NCBI GenBank assembly: GCA_003586115.2
Contig: QVOM02000042.1
Coordinates: forward strand, 34,147,721-34,211,720
Source of the DNA: Salvator merianae
Taxonomy: Eukaryota > Chordata > Lepidosauria > Squamata > Teiidae
Direction: 5' to 3'
DNA: 64,000 nucleotides
Part shown: positions 1-12,579 of the stretch, piece after piece
How the letters are laid out: each line of letters begins with the position of its first letter
How positions within the stretch are numbered: the first letter of the stretch is position 1
Notes under the pieces: generated by a model
Databases searched by the model: none
What the model was told of the DNA's origin: nothing
Seen by the model: the letters and a program-made list of their open reading frames with translations, nothing else
Program-made: the position numbers and the translations under genes

Positions 1-739
1 AAGTGCTGTTACTGGTGGATCCATGTAAAGAACATGAGGTCAGGTGATGGACTCTTTTGAAAAGGCATTTACCTGGTGCCAAAAAGTAAAGTTTGGGAGT
101 AAGCGTGATTTTCTGGCAAGGGGATTCCTAAGATGGAGTCATACAACAAAAACGAGAAAAAAAATGTTGAGTTGTCACCCACCTTACTTTAGACAGGGAT
201 AGGTTCTAAAGGCCTCTGCAGATGTTATTTTTGTCTGGATTGATTCAGGCAGAAGAAGTAGTTTTTTGTGGTCTATTGATCCTAAGCCGTGTAGTAATTT
301 TAATTGTACCACTTCTAATTCAAAAGTATTCTAGTGTTGCACATCTTCACAGGATGTATTTTTTCTGGCATTAACTTGGGAAATCTGAGCTCAGCATGCG
401 CCACAGGTACTTGAAGTTAGTGTACTGAAATGTTAGTCAAGTACAGTTGTGCTCAATCAACTCTTCCTATGGAAAATCTGCAGATCCAGTTAAGCAAATG
501 TACATTCCACTGGAAATTTAAAACATGTAAACAGGCTGACGGAAATCATCTGAGGGATGTGAGAAACTTGTAAATTAACAACAAATGCTGAGGAAAAATG
601 GCCAGAACAAATGCAATGATGTTTCTTCACAAGGAAGGCGTTCTTAACCACTGCTTCAAAAGCATATGTTGCACTGAACATTTGTTGTTGTTTTGGGGCA
701 CCATCAAGTTGCCTACAACTCCTGGGGTCTTTTTGTACT
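1..739. other. Unassigned AT-rich non-coding sequence
   Basis: I see no coding exon, RNA gene or recognisable repeat here. The only ORFs are short and overlap on both strands without protein-like features. Confidence 0.5.
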
Positions 740-1110
740 TACCTGAGGAGTGGTCCAACACAGTGTCTAATCCTCTTCAGGCTTCTCTCTTCTGCACATT
801 AGGACAGAAGAGAGTGGCCCCACCCTCCCTGTGTTGCTCCACCTGCACTGGGATGGAGTAAAGTTCAGTCTAAGTGACCAAAATGGCTCCCTATACCTGG
901 TCACCAATAGACCTGTTTTTTTCAGGTCTATCAGTGTTCCATGGGTGCCTAGACCAAGGGTTCTGTGTGGAAAGGTACATGCCTTCCAGTTCTGGTCTAA
1001 CAGGAAGATGCATATTGGCTGCACACCAAACTGAGCTGCCAAAATGCATCCTTAGAGGGAACCAAGGCTAGGAAGCTAGAAGTGGCTCTAGAGATTGTGT
1101 GATCTCTGGA
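740..1110. mobile_element. Palindrome-rich MITE-like sequence (family 5)
   Basis: Several perfect inverted repeats are visible: CTCTCTTCTG with CAGAAGAGAG around 784-812, and ATAGACCTG with CAGGTCTAT around 906-930. The segment with CAAAATGGCT at about 880-890 resembles parts of 17380-17420 and 63530-63560, which suggests three divergent copies of one foldback family. Outer ends are not defined, so the boundaries are approximate and the mobile nature is inferred. Confidence 0.35.
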
Positions 1111-1189
1111 GCCAGTGTAGGGTAGGACAGCCTTTCAAATGCAGAAGACTCATCCCTGTTCTTTGGAACTGATCCTGCCACCAGAACAG

Positions 1190-1371
1190 ATCCCAACTGG
1201 GATCCAGCCCTGGTTGACTACATGGGTGCCTCCTGAGCATCTCTTTGCAGTTTTCTTGGCAAAGGTATAGAAGTGATTTGTCTACTTACAGAGAGAGGCT
1301 GAGGATCAAACCTGCAACTTTCTAATTTCCAAGATGTTTGCTTTACCACTGAGCTATAGCCACTGACCATC
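1190..1371 (-). mobile_element. tRNA-derived SINE, minus orientation
   Basis: Read on the minus strand, the 5' head (about 1341-1371) carries an A box resembling TAGCTCAGTGGTAA. A B box reading GGTTTGATCC lies at 1303-1312. The body continues into a conserved block that includes CTTTGCCAAGAAAACTGC. The same body is seen at 27550-27926 and 49553-49695. This is a retroposed tRNA-like promoter plus tail and not a functional tRNA gene: acceptor stem and cloverleaf are not intact. Confidence 0.7.
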
Positions 1372-2869
1372 AGGTGAGTACAGACCCAAGAGATTGCTCG
1401 CAGCTACCCACAGAAATATACGCAAATATGCTTTTCTTGCCCCTCCAAACTGCTGCCATGGCCAGTCAAACTGCAGCTGGCAGATAATACACTGGTTCAG
1501 GACAAGATTGGTTCTTCTTGAAAGGGGGGATCCTGGCTCTGGCTGAACAAAACCTGCATATTTTTCTGTGGCTGCATCCCGCGCATCCCTTATCTAGATG
1601 TGGTTGCTACCTGTGTCCATTCATGGAAGGAAACACCTGGCACTAATGCAGTAGGCTGTGCTCCTATCGTATATGTATACATTAGAACAGTCTCGACAAC
1701 CCGAGCATTTTCTGATATTTTGAACTACAACTCTCATCAAACCCAACCAGTAGAGCACTTACGATGGTATGACTACAAGTATGACAACATCTGCAGTTGT
1801 TAGGACAGACATAGTTCTTGATATCCTAAAGCAAGTGACTCCTTCCCTTCTGGAAGGGCTGATGTGAACTTTTTGCAACCAAGCAGAATAGCTCCATTCA
1901 ATGCCATTTAGCCTGCAAGTGTGAACCCCTTGTTGTAGGACCCATCATCTGAATTGAAAAAGGAGTCATCTCCACGTGCCAGTTAACATCTTCAAGGCTC
2001 TCAGACCACACCATTCTACATCCAGAATAAAGAGTTTCCAAAAGTAGTCCCAGATTTATATTCTTTTTTCATCAGTTCGCTACAACTGAACAAACAGATG
2101 TTTTGGTAAACAGTATTCAGGCATACCTCAAATATGGATATCTGTATTTTATCTTCAGGCCTGACGTCTAAATCCAAATGACCACCCAGGAGTGGCAAAT
2201 GATATCAGCAGTGACAAACAAGCCAGCATCTGGCCTGGCAGGGGCATAGAAGGCTGGCACAGATCATTCCAGTATCCATTAAAACAAAAAATTACAAAAA
2301 AACATATTAAATGTATAATCAGGGAATAGATTCTGGGCAAACACATGGTTTCAAAAGTTCATGTTCACTCCAGCTCTGTCTATAATGTCTTTTTGGCAAC
2401 ACAGCAGTGCTCTTCGCCAAGAAATGTGTTCAGCACTGGAGCAGCAGAAGCAAACACCATTTTATACCCAATATTATGGTACTGTAGTTTAAATGAGTTG
2501 AAAACGTACCACTGCATATGCTTGAGGTTAAGCAATTGGTTTCTTTCTTTATTTTTGCCGTAGCACACAACGAATGCTGAAACTCTTGTAAAGCTCCGAA
2601 GAATGGCTAGCGAACGAAGAAGAATCTTAATTGTACAACTGAAGTAAATGGACATAACTATCTAAAGAGGACACTTTACATCAAGGTCAAAAACTGCATT
2701 TTTGTGCAAATAGTAGCTTTGAGCAGAGATAGCCGAGAAATTGAATTCTGATTAGGAAAATGGAACAAGAAGGAAAATGTTACCCTGTCAGGTCTGAACA
2801 GTAAGCCTAAGGAGAATTAGGGAGAACAAATTAGCTGGCAGCATCATGAAAGACCCCTAGAATCAGAAC
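1372..2869. other. Unassigned non-coding sequence
   Basis: No exon, RNA gene or clear repeat could be recognised. Short ORFs near 2155-2655 lack recognisable motifs. Confidence 0.45.
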
Positions 2870-2872
2870 AAA

Positions 2873-3357
2873 GGCTCTTTCTGCACTTGTATTCTGGTCC
2901 AAGGTCTGCTTCTGGGCCTCTTTCATCTGGCCCTTAGAATGGACCAATGAGGCTCCGCCTTTCTGTGGACAAAGCAGTGGACCAGGACCATATTCCAGAC
3001 TACAAAGGGTGTGTAGACAACACACGCTCATATGCCTAAATGCCATTGGTGGCACATGCTGGAATGCCATGGGCAGTGGAGCACCAATGAGCACCACCAG
3101 AAGCTGGCGCACTGCTGAGACAGTCCTCCTGGCAACTGCAATGAGCAAGAACTTTCATTCCCAGCTTTTGAAGGCTCCATGCCAGCTTTGAGGGCTGGGT
3201 GCAACCTTCAAAGCCAGCAGCCAGGACTGCACCACAACAAGTTATCTAAATGCAGATATCTCTTGGAGCGGGCTACTGGGACCTCATTGCAGTGTAGCCT
3301 GTGTCTATTGGCTCACTCTATGTGGCCCAGAACAGCCCATGTAGCGCAGAAAGGGCC
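2873..3357. mobile_element. GGC-terminus MITE with AAA target duplication
   Basis: The left terminus begins GGCTCTTTCTGCACT. The reverse complement of the right terminus begins GGCCCTTTCTGCGCT, giving an inverted terminal match of about 13/15. Flanking trinucleotides are AAA (2870-2872) and AAA (3358-3360). The termini match those at 16137-16316 and 51097-51230, which are shorter relatives. No transposase ORF lies inside, so it is non-autonomous. Overlapping ORFs on both strands here are by-products of the element. Confidence 0.7.
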
Positions 3358-3360
3358 AAA

Positions 3361-3794
3361 GAGTCAGGAGCAGACAAGCAATACATGTCCCAACCATACA
3401 AGGGCCACCACTGTTTGTCTTTTATTCTTTAATATTAAAAACACATTTTAAGCTACACTGGACTCAGCCAGAGCAACTTCAAAGTAAACATCCTCTTGTT
3501 TCTATGCAAGTGAATAAGGCTGATGACTCAAGTGACTTGTGTTGGTGGACAAGAACCCTCGAGACAACCGGGCTTCTGCTGGGATGTCATTTGTTTCCCC
3601 TCTAGTCTTTTATGAGAATCCAACTTATTTTGCCTTATGTGAGTGAATGTACATGATGTCAACTGACTTGTACTTGAAACAAAAAGGAGCTTGGATTCAC
3701 ATTAAAGGAAAGTACCATCATCCAGATGGGACATGTAAGGGACAGCTTCTTTGTAGGGGGGTGGGGTCAGAGTTGTGGGGGACAAACAAAATTT
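3361..3794. other. Unassigned non-coding sequence
   Basis: No gene or repeat signature could be recognised. Confidence 0.4.
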
Positions 3795-4057
3795 ACCTCG
3801 CTGTAGCTCCTGGTCACTGCTGCAGGTTGAACCTAGTTGCAGCAGCAATATTTCCACCTGGACTTGCTCTGGAGGCCAGGAAATATGGCTGGACCTTGGC
3901 CGTTGTTGGTCCACAGTGGAAGGGGTCCAAGCAGAGGTCACCCCCAATCACATTACATGGAGGTCTCTCAGGACCTGCCATCGTCTGCACCAACATGCGG
4001 ATGGCAAGTCCTTGTTCCTGGATAGTATTCAGAATAAGGCCCAGTGCAAAAAGGGCC
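3795..4057. mobile_element. Right-hand part of a GGC-terminus MITE
   Basis: The 3' portion (about 3999-4057) matches the right arm of the elements at 16137 and 51097, including the block AGAATAAGGCCCAGTGCA and the terminal GGGCC. No matching left terminus was found, so the copy is truncated or too diverged, and the start coordinate is approximate. Confidence 0.45.
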
Positions 4058-5117
4058 TAAGAAAGTCAAGAGAGCAACATTTGTCTTGATGCCAGTAACC
4101 CAACGGATGTATTGTCATCATGGCATCGTTTTGCCTTTCAACAACTATGAACTCATTAAAAAGTAAAAAAAAGAAAAGATTTACTTCTAATAAAGTATTT
4201 TCATTATGCCATGTGGAGTCTGTTATGGAGTTAATCTGATGTTTGTTAGAAGAAGGGCTTTGGCCTAAATACTTGATGAATACTTGACTTCTACTATTGA
4301 AAAGGACCACAGATTTTATAACACAGTATACTATATCTGGAATCCAAACAACTACTTTAGGCTTGGCATGCCTAGTGGAATTTTTGACTTATTTTCTCCA
4401 AAGATGAAACCTCCCTATGCCATATGACAAGCTGATTTTGGACATTTCAGTTTCAAATGTAATTTGCCATGTGGCATTGTGGCATTGGAGTTGGAGTGAG
4501 TAGTTAGTTGATGAAAAGCTGCAAACTACCTTGGGAGCAGAGAAACACACGGTTCTTTGCATTCCATCCTATAATTTTATCATCATAGATTTAGGTTTGG
4601 TTTAGGTTTTGGATAACCATAACAAAATTTTGAAGTGTATCCCCAATCTTGGATCTTAGCAACTGGGAGTGTAAAAACTTTAACTTTGACTAACACCTGC
4701 ATACTGTAGGCAACATATGTAAGTAGCTTTAGTGGCTATTTGAATCCATCTCATTTGCTTTTTTTGTATACTACATTTCCATAAAAGTCTCAAGGCATTT
4801 GCAACAAAATTCAGTGGAAAGGTCCCTGCGCTTCAAGGTATATAAACAAACAGAAGTTCTGAAAACTGTTATATAGAAACAATATACCGTAAGAACTCAA
4901 AAGAAGAATGGCTTCTAACAAAAACACATTTATAAATCTATAATTGAGACATTCAAAACTATAAAAAAAGACAAAATTTCACAATGTAAATTTTTAAATA
5001 GCTTGCAAATCATATAGTATATATTTAATATTACTTATGGACTATATATATAGGGAGGAAAATAGAAGTCCATAGTAAAATAGCTCATTGTTTCTTCAGC
5101 ACAGTCCTAATCGGCAG
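4058..5117. other. Unassigned AT-rich non-coding sequence
   Basis: AT-rich intergenic or intronic-type DNA. I see no exon, RNA gene or defined repeat. Confidence 0.45.
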
Positions 5118-5502
5118 AATATTAAGTGGCACTTAAGGAAATGGTGGTTTACGCCCTCCTGAAGAGGTCCTCCCTGGATACAGAGGTGTTTACCCTGTTG
5201 ATAATATCCCCTTTGGGAGCAAGGTATTGGAGAGAGTGGAGAGCTGCAGGCATGCTTGGAGGAGAACAAATTATCTTGACCCATTTCTGTTTGGTTTCAG
5301 GAAGGGGTATAGTACTGAGATCACCTTGGTCACCCTGATGGATGACCTCTATCAGGAGAGGGACGGGGCAATGTGACCCTGTTGATTCTCCTTGATATCT
5401 CAGCAGCTTTTGATACCATCTACCATGTTATCCTAGTTGAGTGACTTCAGGGATTGGGACTTGGAGGTGCTGTTCTACAGTGGTTTTCTTCCTGTCTCCA
5501 AG
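5118..5502 (+). pseudogene. Decayed reverse transcriptase fragment of an L2/CR1-type LINE
   Basis: Across several shifted plus-strand frames the conceptual product resembles the reverse transcriptase fingers and palm of L2/CR1-type LINEs. A segment near 5140-5165 resembles the usual LLKRSSLD block. A block near 5300-5345 (GYSTE followed by LVTLMDDLY) is characteristic. The region around 5395-5425 corresponds to the usual LLDISAAFDTI catalytic block but is frame-broken. A block near 5455-5480 reads GLGGAVLQWFSS. Frameshifts and stops show that it is dead. It ends abruptly against a CR1-like 3' end in the opposite orientation at about 5503. Confidence 0.75.
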
Positions 5503-5965
5503 ATAAGAACATAGGAAGAGCCCTGCTGGATCATGTAACAGCCCATCTGCTCCAGCATCCTGTCTCACACAGTGATCTACCAATTGCTTCTGAGCATTCT
5601 CAAGCAGAAGACAAAGGCAAAACCTTCACCTGCCCTCAGTTCCCTGCAAACAGCCTTTAGAGGCATCCTGCCTGTCACTCCAACCTGAAGATAGTATCCA
5701 GGCATCCATTCTAGTAGCCATTGATACACCTGTCCTCCATTAATTTGTCTAACCCTTTCTTAAAGCTATCTAGGCTGGTTGCTGTCACCATTTCTGATGG
5801 TAATTTCCATGGACCGATGACTTCCTGGGTGAAAAAATACATCCCCTTGTCGGTCCTAACTCTCCAGCTGCATAGAGTGACCTCATGTTCTAATGTTGTT
5901 TGATAGAGAAATTTTTTTTTTTCTATCCATTTTTCCACACCATGCATGATTTTTTATGCTTTTTG
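5503..5965 (-). mobile_element. CR1-like LINE 3' end, minus strand
   Basis: The plus-strand start reads as the reverse complement of the typical 3' tip of reptilian CR1-like elements (a motif around AACATAGGAAGAGCCCTGC). On the minus strand, 5711-5947 encodes the C-terminal end of ORF2, including VRTDKGMYFFTQEVIG and SLDSFKKGLDKLMEDR. The same C-terminus is seen at 12790-13041, with many differences. It is a 5'-truncated, inactive copy. Confidence 0.8.
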
Positions 5966-6069
5966 AAGGCAGGCTTCAAAAAATAGCATTAGGAAACCTT
6001 TATTTGGCCCCTTGGGAGCTCTCATGTGGAGTTACGAAGGGATATGAAGTCACTGGACTGCTACTTCTG

Positions 6070-6533
6070 GGGCCTGTTTGCACTTATTTGCTAGTGAGTG
6101 TGCACATGCTCACTAGGGAAGTTGTCCACCCTCTGCCATGGCTGCAGCATCTGGGAGTCCCTGCAGCCACTCCTGGATGCTATTAGCTGTGAACAGCTAA
6201 AACACTGTCCACAGCTTGACCATGAGCGGCTAGATCGCTCCTGGTCAGTGGCATTCACATCCTCTTCTGGGTGTGAACACTATGAGTGGGCGTCACAGCT
6301 GCAGCTGTAACTGCATAGTCACGTACCAAGTCCTGCTCACCATGGCAAGGGCTGGACATTGCTGTGGTTGCCATCATGGTGATCGGGCCTGCATTCACAC
6401 TGCGAGTGCTGGTGTCCCGGTTCACAGCCATTCCAGCACCCGCAGTGTGAATGGCCACAGCGCCACTTGGACTATCCCAGCCTAATACGGTGTTGTTGAT
6501 ACCATAGTAGTTTGGTCAGTGTGAAAATGTCCC
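6070..6533. mobile_element. Group-1 GGGC-terminus MITE (reverse relative to 28590)
   Basis: The left terminus reads GGGCCTGTTTGCACTTATTT, and the right terminus ends GTGTGAAAATGTCCC. The first 50 bp match the left part of the element at 22235. In reverse complement they match the right ends of the elements at 28590 and 43577 (GCTAGTAGCAAGTGTGAAC region). Flanking trinucleotides CTG and TGA do not match, so the target duplication is lost or the ends are off by a few bases. Confidence 0.6.
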
Positions 6534-7915
6534 TGAAAACTTTTGCCATTCAGAAATGGGATGTTAGCTGATGCTGGTAAGCTAGAGTTCAAAAATGATC
6601 TGGAATGCCAAAGCTTTCTCATCTCTGTTTCCCATTCATTTCTATATGAAAGTATGTGTGATTATTTTAAGCACTGATATGAAAACTTTTCTGTATCCTT
6701 TTTAAAGTTCATCAAAAGCATATACAATGTATTGTAAAATGCATTTCCTGAATATACATTCCCTTCATATGCCCCATATACGTGTACATAGTTGACCATA
6801 TGTACAGCTCTGTAGTGTGATAAGATCAGTGACAGCAACAGTTCCACACTGTATATTTGTAAAGCTCCTATCTAACAGTGGATAAACGAGATACATATCC
6901 AAGCTATAAACAAGCATTATTTAGAATGCAAGTCATGCAACTTTTTGGGCCAATTATACCTGTTTGTTTTCAGATCAAGGATTAAACTCATTCCGATTAT
7001 GTGGTCAACAGAATAAGCATCCCAGTAATAGACATGCAAGGGGATAAATACAGTACTCATTCATGATGATGTGGTATGGTAAGAAGAATATGTTAATAGC
7101 TGACAAGTTGAATAATCACTTTTATTAAGGCAAGGGATGACAAAAACATTTACACAATGAGTTTCATGTATTATATTCATCCAATCCCATAATAAGTCGC
7201 TATAGTTTCCAGGCTACTGTTAGCTTCTGTTGTTCTTCCTGGAAAACTGCCTCTGGGAAAAGGGACCTTTTCTTCCTTTCTTTCTCTGGGGAAGGTATTA
7301 AAAGGCAGCAAGAAAATAACCCCAATCTTAGCCATTATTGTGGCAGAAGTTTTATGTGCTCGTGCAGCATTTATAGGTGCTATTGCCAAACCATCTGCAT
7401 TCTGATAAGGGCAGCTTGTGAATGTCAGCCTAATTAGCCAAGTCTAATGTCTGGTTTCCTGTGGAGAGCTTTTGTAAAGTAATTACCTTCCTTGAGGTCA
7501 AACTGTGGCAATTATAGGTCTTTAACTAATCGAGATAAACAGCCTTTGAATTCTCACAGCAAGTAAGCCAGACTCACAGAGGGGCTTCTCATCCTGCCCT
7601 ATAACAGTATAGGATATTATGACAGGTGCCCTTTTATTTTTGTTTATTTACCACAGTGGTCTGAATGCCAATCTATCTAAGCGAATCCTTTAGAAGTGAC
7701 TAGCGTGCATTAAGTTCTGCATTGAGGTATTGTTGGAGTCATTATTATGGATTGCTTGAAGTTTATGTTCAAAGACAAAATTCCACGCTGACAGAGTGAT
7801 GGATCTAGCTTTATTTATACTTCCAAGGGGTTTGGCTCTGGACTTAGTCAAGCCTCTGAAATCAGTGCATTCTAATGGTAGCTGCAACACATTAAAGTCC
7901 CCTTAGTTTAGTGAC
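6534..7915. other. Unassigned non-coding sequence
   Basis: No exon, RNA gene or defined repeat could be recognised. Confidence 0.45.
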
Positions 7916-8360
7916 TGTGCCCACCCTGGGTTGGTGAAACAACCCAGGGGGTTGGCTGGGCTGTTGCAACTACACACAACAGAGCTTTGGAGAGGGCTGC
8001 AGAGTGAAAATGGTGCTGTAGCCTGGTCCAAGCATGCACTGTTTATAAGTGGTCCACACAGTGGTCCAGCTGCTACACCGGGCCAGAGGCCCACGTTTGG
8101 ACAGCCCACAGGCTGTGGTCCAGTATACCACACACAGCACCACTTTGCCAGAAGTGGTACCAGAAGTGTACTGCTTCTGGGTGCCTGGTTGAAACAGCCC
8201 CAGCTGGGAAATTCAGAGGCTGAGAACTTTTGTTCCCAACATCTGAGGCTGGGTTGGGATGGGCTGCGTACAAAGTGAATGGTCTTTAAAGCACTCCAGT
8301 GGCAGCCTGCCCCCTCATGGACTGGGTTGTCTGGAGCAGGACAGCAGGACACAGGATTAC
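7916..8360. mobile_element. Possible MITE-like element with internal palindromes
   Basis: A perfect short hairpin CCCTGGGTTG with CAACCCAGGG lies near 7925-7950. The block with GAACTTTTGTTCC near 8225-8240 is shared with about 17605-17620, and TGCCTGGTTGAAAC near 8181 is shared with about 30850. Ends were not found. The two overlapping ORFs on opposite strands over 7903-8364 look like by-products of this GC-rich repeat and not genes. Confidence 0.35.
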
Positions 8361-8678
8361 CCAAGCTGTGCAGGTAAGCTCAGAAAGTCTACTTCTAAGC
8401 ATTGTTTAGGCTTAATCCATCTCCATTACATGGCACGTACATCCTTCCTGGGCTCCCAACGTACTGGATCTTCTGAAGGTCCTAGTGGAACGAACTAATG
8501 TTCCCAGAGCCCCTCAAGGGTGCTTTAGGCTCAGGGCATGAGGAACAACTCTGAAGTCACTGCCTTGCACCCTAACCCCTTCACTTGCTTTTCAGTGCAA
8601 GGTGATGAAGGGACTGCTGCACCTGCAGATGGAGGCTGAGTTTGCTCCCCCCGTGCATAGTTATCACCACTTATCTAT

Positions 8679-9097
8679 GGGGGTTTTCACACTTACCACC
8701 ATAGAACAAAGTAAATAACCCTGTCCGCACTGTATGGCCATAGTACTTACCATCAGCAGGCTACCAGCATTCGCGGTGTTTGCTGGATTCATACCATGAC
8801 AGTGGTCGGGAAGTGGCTGGCTGCTGCCATGGCAATGGCAGCACCATGGAGGTGCAGGCACTGAATGCGGTGTGATGCAGCAGTGCATTCGCACCTGGAA
8901 ATGCATGCAAATGCACTTTACTGGGAGCTGAGTATCAGCTCCCGGTAAAGCAGTGGAACACTAATTTGTGCTCCGCAGCTAATCATGATCGGGAGTAGCG
9001 ATACACTGCCCCCAGTCACAAGGGTCTCTGTAGAGTGCGGAAGCACTGTACTAGCGAGCATCTCAGGCGTATGCTAGTACAAAGTGCAAATATGCCC
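8679..9097. mobile_element. Group-1 GGGC-terminus MITE
   Basis: The left terminus includes GGGTTTTCACACTTACCACC, and the right terminus is close to GTGCAAATATGCCC. Internal landmarks are shared with 28590, 32557 and 43577. One is a GGGAGCTGA/TCAGCTCCC hairpin near 8919-8945. The other is a degenerate copy of the GTGGAGCAC/GTGCTCCAC hairpin. No matching trinucleotide duplication was read. Confidence 0.6.
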
Positions 9098-11495
9098 AAT
9101 GTCTCTGGGACAGTGGTAGGAAAAATCTCCAGCCACCTTGACCAGGACCTGTTGACAGATCGCCTCCCACCAGGTACCTTTCCCTGGCAAATAGGTCCAC
9201 AGCCTTATTTGGGATCCAAACATAGTGGATTAAATTTCTCTGGAAAAGAGGTGGCTTCGGAGATTCTGGCCAGTTTTCATGCCTCTACAGCCAAAATGCT
9301 GCTCTGCCAAATGGGCAAGTTTCATCAAGGCAGGTCTAGTTTGGTAAGCTGGCTTTCACTGAGCACCTGCCACCCAGCCTGCATGAGCTTCGCAGGCACC
9401 TCCGAGCTTCGTGGGGCAAAGGGTGCCTTTTGTTTTAGGGCGAGGATGCAACCACACTGCTGCCTTACCAATCAGTCAGACTGTCATGCTTTCTCTGTGT
9501 TCTTGAGCTTTCACTGAGTATAGCAAAGGTTAAGAGATCAGAAGCAACTTTTTTTTTCCTCTTCCCTTCTTCCTACCATATCAAAACGCAGTTGCTGAAC
9601 TCTAAATAGAAAGACAGACCGATCCAATAGTAGGGTTTTCATTTATTGTATCTGAGTATTCTGGAGGTCCACTGCCAAGTGCAAAATGATCAAGACTGCT
9701 TACTGCCACTACTGAATCTCATGCTACATCAGGACACTACAGCTAGGTCTTGAATAAAGAGATTGTCTTGCAATTAACTGGAATACTTCTTTTAACACTC
9801 AGTTATCATGTTTCTTTTTCTTTCTCGTTTTGCCTTCATTGCAAGGATGTTAGAAGGAGGAATCACTGTGCAGGGCCTCCATCCTTAGACAAACACGATC
9901 TGCTGTGTGACCTGAGCAAAACTCAGGTGGCTTGCAACTACTAAAACGTAACATTCCACGGTACTAATTTGCACACACACAAAAGAGAGCCTGCTGTCTG
10001 TCCTATGCTATATAGACTATTAGCAATTACAGTATTCTTTTAGGAATGTCAGTAGCAGCCCAGGATTAGCCCTAAATCCTGGCTGTATTGCGTAGGTTGA
10101 AAGGAATGAGAGGTTGCAGGGAGATAGTTCTGTACGAGGGCTGCAGTAGCACATCATAAAGAGGAGGAGACATTTCACCCAAACAAACAAATAATTAAAA
10201 GGAAAGGGGGGGGGCTTGCCCTCAGCCAGCTTTCTGGGTGGGCCATATTTATCGTGGGGCTGTAAAGTTAAAAGGAACGCTAGGACAGGAGACGTGTGGC
10301 CCTCATGGCACCGTTCAAGACACGGCACCACAGATGGCTGAAGCAGAGCCTATCAGCAAACAAGACGACCTCCCTGAAAGGCCAAATGGTGCTAAGGTTA
10401 TCCTTCTATAAATATCCTGGGACCCGGCAGTGTTTCCCATTTAGTGGTAGAAGTGGCTCTCCTGCATTTGATCGTTTGCAAATGTTTTCTTGGTATCTGT
10501 AATCACAGTCATCATGTTCCATAAAATATCAAAAGGGATGTCTGGAAATAAAAAGAAAGAAGGAAATCAAATCGCAGTGGTCAGAGCCTCCTTCGTGGTT
10601 AAAATGTTCAAAGCAAAGGCAAATTTGTGGAGGAATGCCGCTATAATGGAAATATAAGTTGCCAGCATCCTGGCAGTCACTGTCTGACTGGGGAGACCCA
10701 ATTTTTCTGCACTCTTGAGAAGTCCCTAAGATCTGAAACTCACATTAGCAACATGAGACAGACCACAGCACAGGGAGGATACAGCTAGTTAGCAGGAAGG
10801 TCACTTAGGCAGGATCCACACGATACTTGAATGGCACCACGGAAGAGTAAAAGGGCCATCTTTGCTTTCTTTATGTCTTAGAAGCATTGTTTTTGTTACG
10901 ATCACGAGCTTCAAAGCTACGTGCAGAGCTGATCATGCAGAATTCATTCACATGTAGGAAAAAAGTGTCTCAAAAGCACCTTAGAGATGGTAGCATGTGG
11001 CCCTTGTGTTCTCATTCCACCTCTAATCCAACTTTCCTAGCCTAGAATGTTCATGAGAGAGGGAGGGGCAGACCGACGTGTGAATGATCCCACCTGCAAA
11101 CCATGTCTAAGCCATGACGAAGGTACCTCAGATTTTTTTTTATTTTTTTTTTTAAACTGTGAATGAACATGGTTTAAATTGAAATATTAAAATAGACCTT
11201 TGTGCAGGATTGTATAAGTATTCTGTATTTCTTTTGCAACTAACTTTTTTTCCTTATTTTTTTGACAGCAAATGCTTTGCTTTTGCATTTGTATAAAGCA
11301 CTGGCATTTTTATTTCTCCTGAAAGCAGCCTGTCTGTAAAGGTTATTCCACTCTGCATCTTTATTTTGTTGGATTTTTACTTTGCAGTGGATTGCGTCAG
11401 CAATTACTTCCCCAAAACAACAGTGTGCTGAAGTCACTTGAAAAGCCAGGATAGTGCAGTAGCCAGAATGTTAGCCTTGGAGTTGGGAATCTAGT
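9098..11495. other. Unassigned non-coding sequence
   Basis: The 160-codon open frame at 9035-9517 begins inside the preceding MITE. It contains no recognisable domain and is most likely chance. I see no splice-bounded exon, RNA gene or defined repeat in the rest. Confidence 0.4.
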
Positions 11496-11888
11496 GGCCT
11501 GTTCTCACTCTCCACCAGAGAACAGGATGGTTCTATGGTGGAACAAACTTTGCAGCATGGAGACTGTCTACACTGCAAGGCCATAGAGCAGACCAGAAAC
11601 TGGATACCAGCATTCAACAGTACAAATGTTGGCGTCCTGTGTGATGACAGCAGCTGGAAAGCTTCTGGCCACTGCCATGACAACTGGCTATGCCACACGA
11701 TGGTGCAGGTCAGGTGCAGGGACGCCACACCATTCTGCACCACTCTGCAGCAATTTTGTGCTCCACAGCAGGTAGCAATCGAAAGCAACTGTAGTCACCT
11801 CCCAATTGCCAGGGCCTCCACGTGGTGCAGAGGCACTTGACTTGTGAGTGTCCCTGACGCTCATTAGTTGCATGTGCGGAAAGGCCCC
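11496..11888. mobile_element. Group-1 GGGC-terminus MITE, diverged
   Basis: The left end reads TGGCCTGTTCTCACT and the right end ATGTGCGGAAAGGCCCC. The inner block with the GGAGACTGTCTACACTGCAAG motif type, ATGCCAGCATT-like spacing and TGTGCTCCACAGCAGGTAGC matches the group-1 order seen at 28590, 32557 and 43577. Overlapping ORFs on both strands here have no protein support. Confidence 0.55.
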
Positions 11889-12579
11889 AGGGTTCAACTA
11901 CCCACTTAGCTTTGAAGCACACTATGACTTCACGACAGTCATTGCAGCCCATTCACATTGACCAAATTTTACAAATGCTCACACAAGTGTGGCACCAAGT
12001 TGCTACAGTGTTAGAAAATTCTTGGGACATATGGACAGCATCCACAATGATTCACGTGAACACACTTAGGGCAATTGAGTCTGGTGCAACTTGATGCCAA
12101 ATGTAGGGCATCTTTGGAAGAAAGGTAGGATTTGTAAAAATGCCAGATGTACAGTGACAAAAGTGGATCTGTTGAGCTAGTTGATTGTCATAATGTATTG
12201 GTGGAGGCCAAACAAAAAGAAATTCAATCCAGACAAGAAGTAGGCATTTCAAGTGGGTGGCACTTAAGGGTGTATGCCAGAAGGGGCTGCACAATCTCTG
12301 GAAAAAAATGGGTCTTCAGCTGGTGAAGATTTTTTCATCCAGCACTCTCACTGCAACATTAAGTAGCTTTAGAGGCACAGAGTGCCTTTTACCAACTATG
12401 GGTAATTAGTTGCAAGAAGCTTGGAACCAGCTATGCTCTATCTAGAAAGAGAAAACATGGCATTGGGGATCTGTGCTCTTGTAATTTGTTTTGTCCGTAC
12501 TTTTCAGAATCCAAGCCCCACTCTAATGACAGGATACTTTTTCCCTCTCCACCTCTCCTCCTGTGATTGAATACACTTA
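11889..12579. other. Unassigned non-coding sequence
   Basis: No exon, RNA gene or defined repeat could be recognised. Confidence 0.4.

Noticed and set aside
7903..8364. 153-codon minus-strand and 115-codon plus-strand frames over the same GC-rich segment
   Set aside because: Open frames on both strands over palindrome-rich repeat sequence are expected by chance; no protein motif is visible.
9035..9517. 160-codon plus-strand open reading frame
   Set aside because: It begins inside a MITE, has no recognisable domain, and no splice or promoter context supports it.
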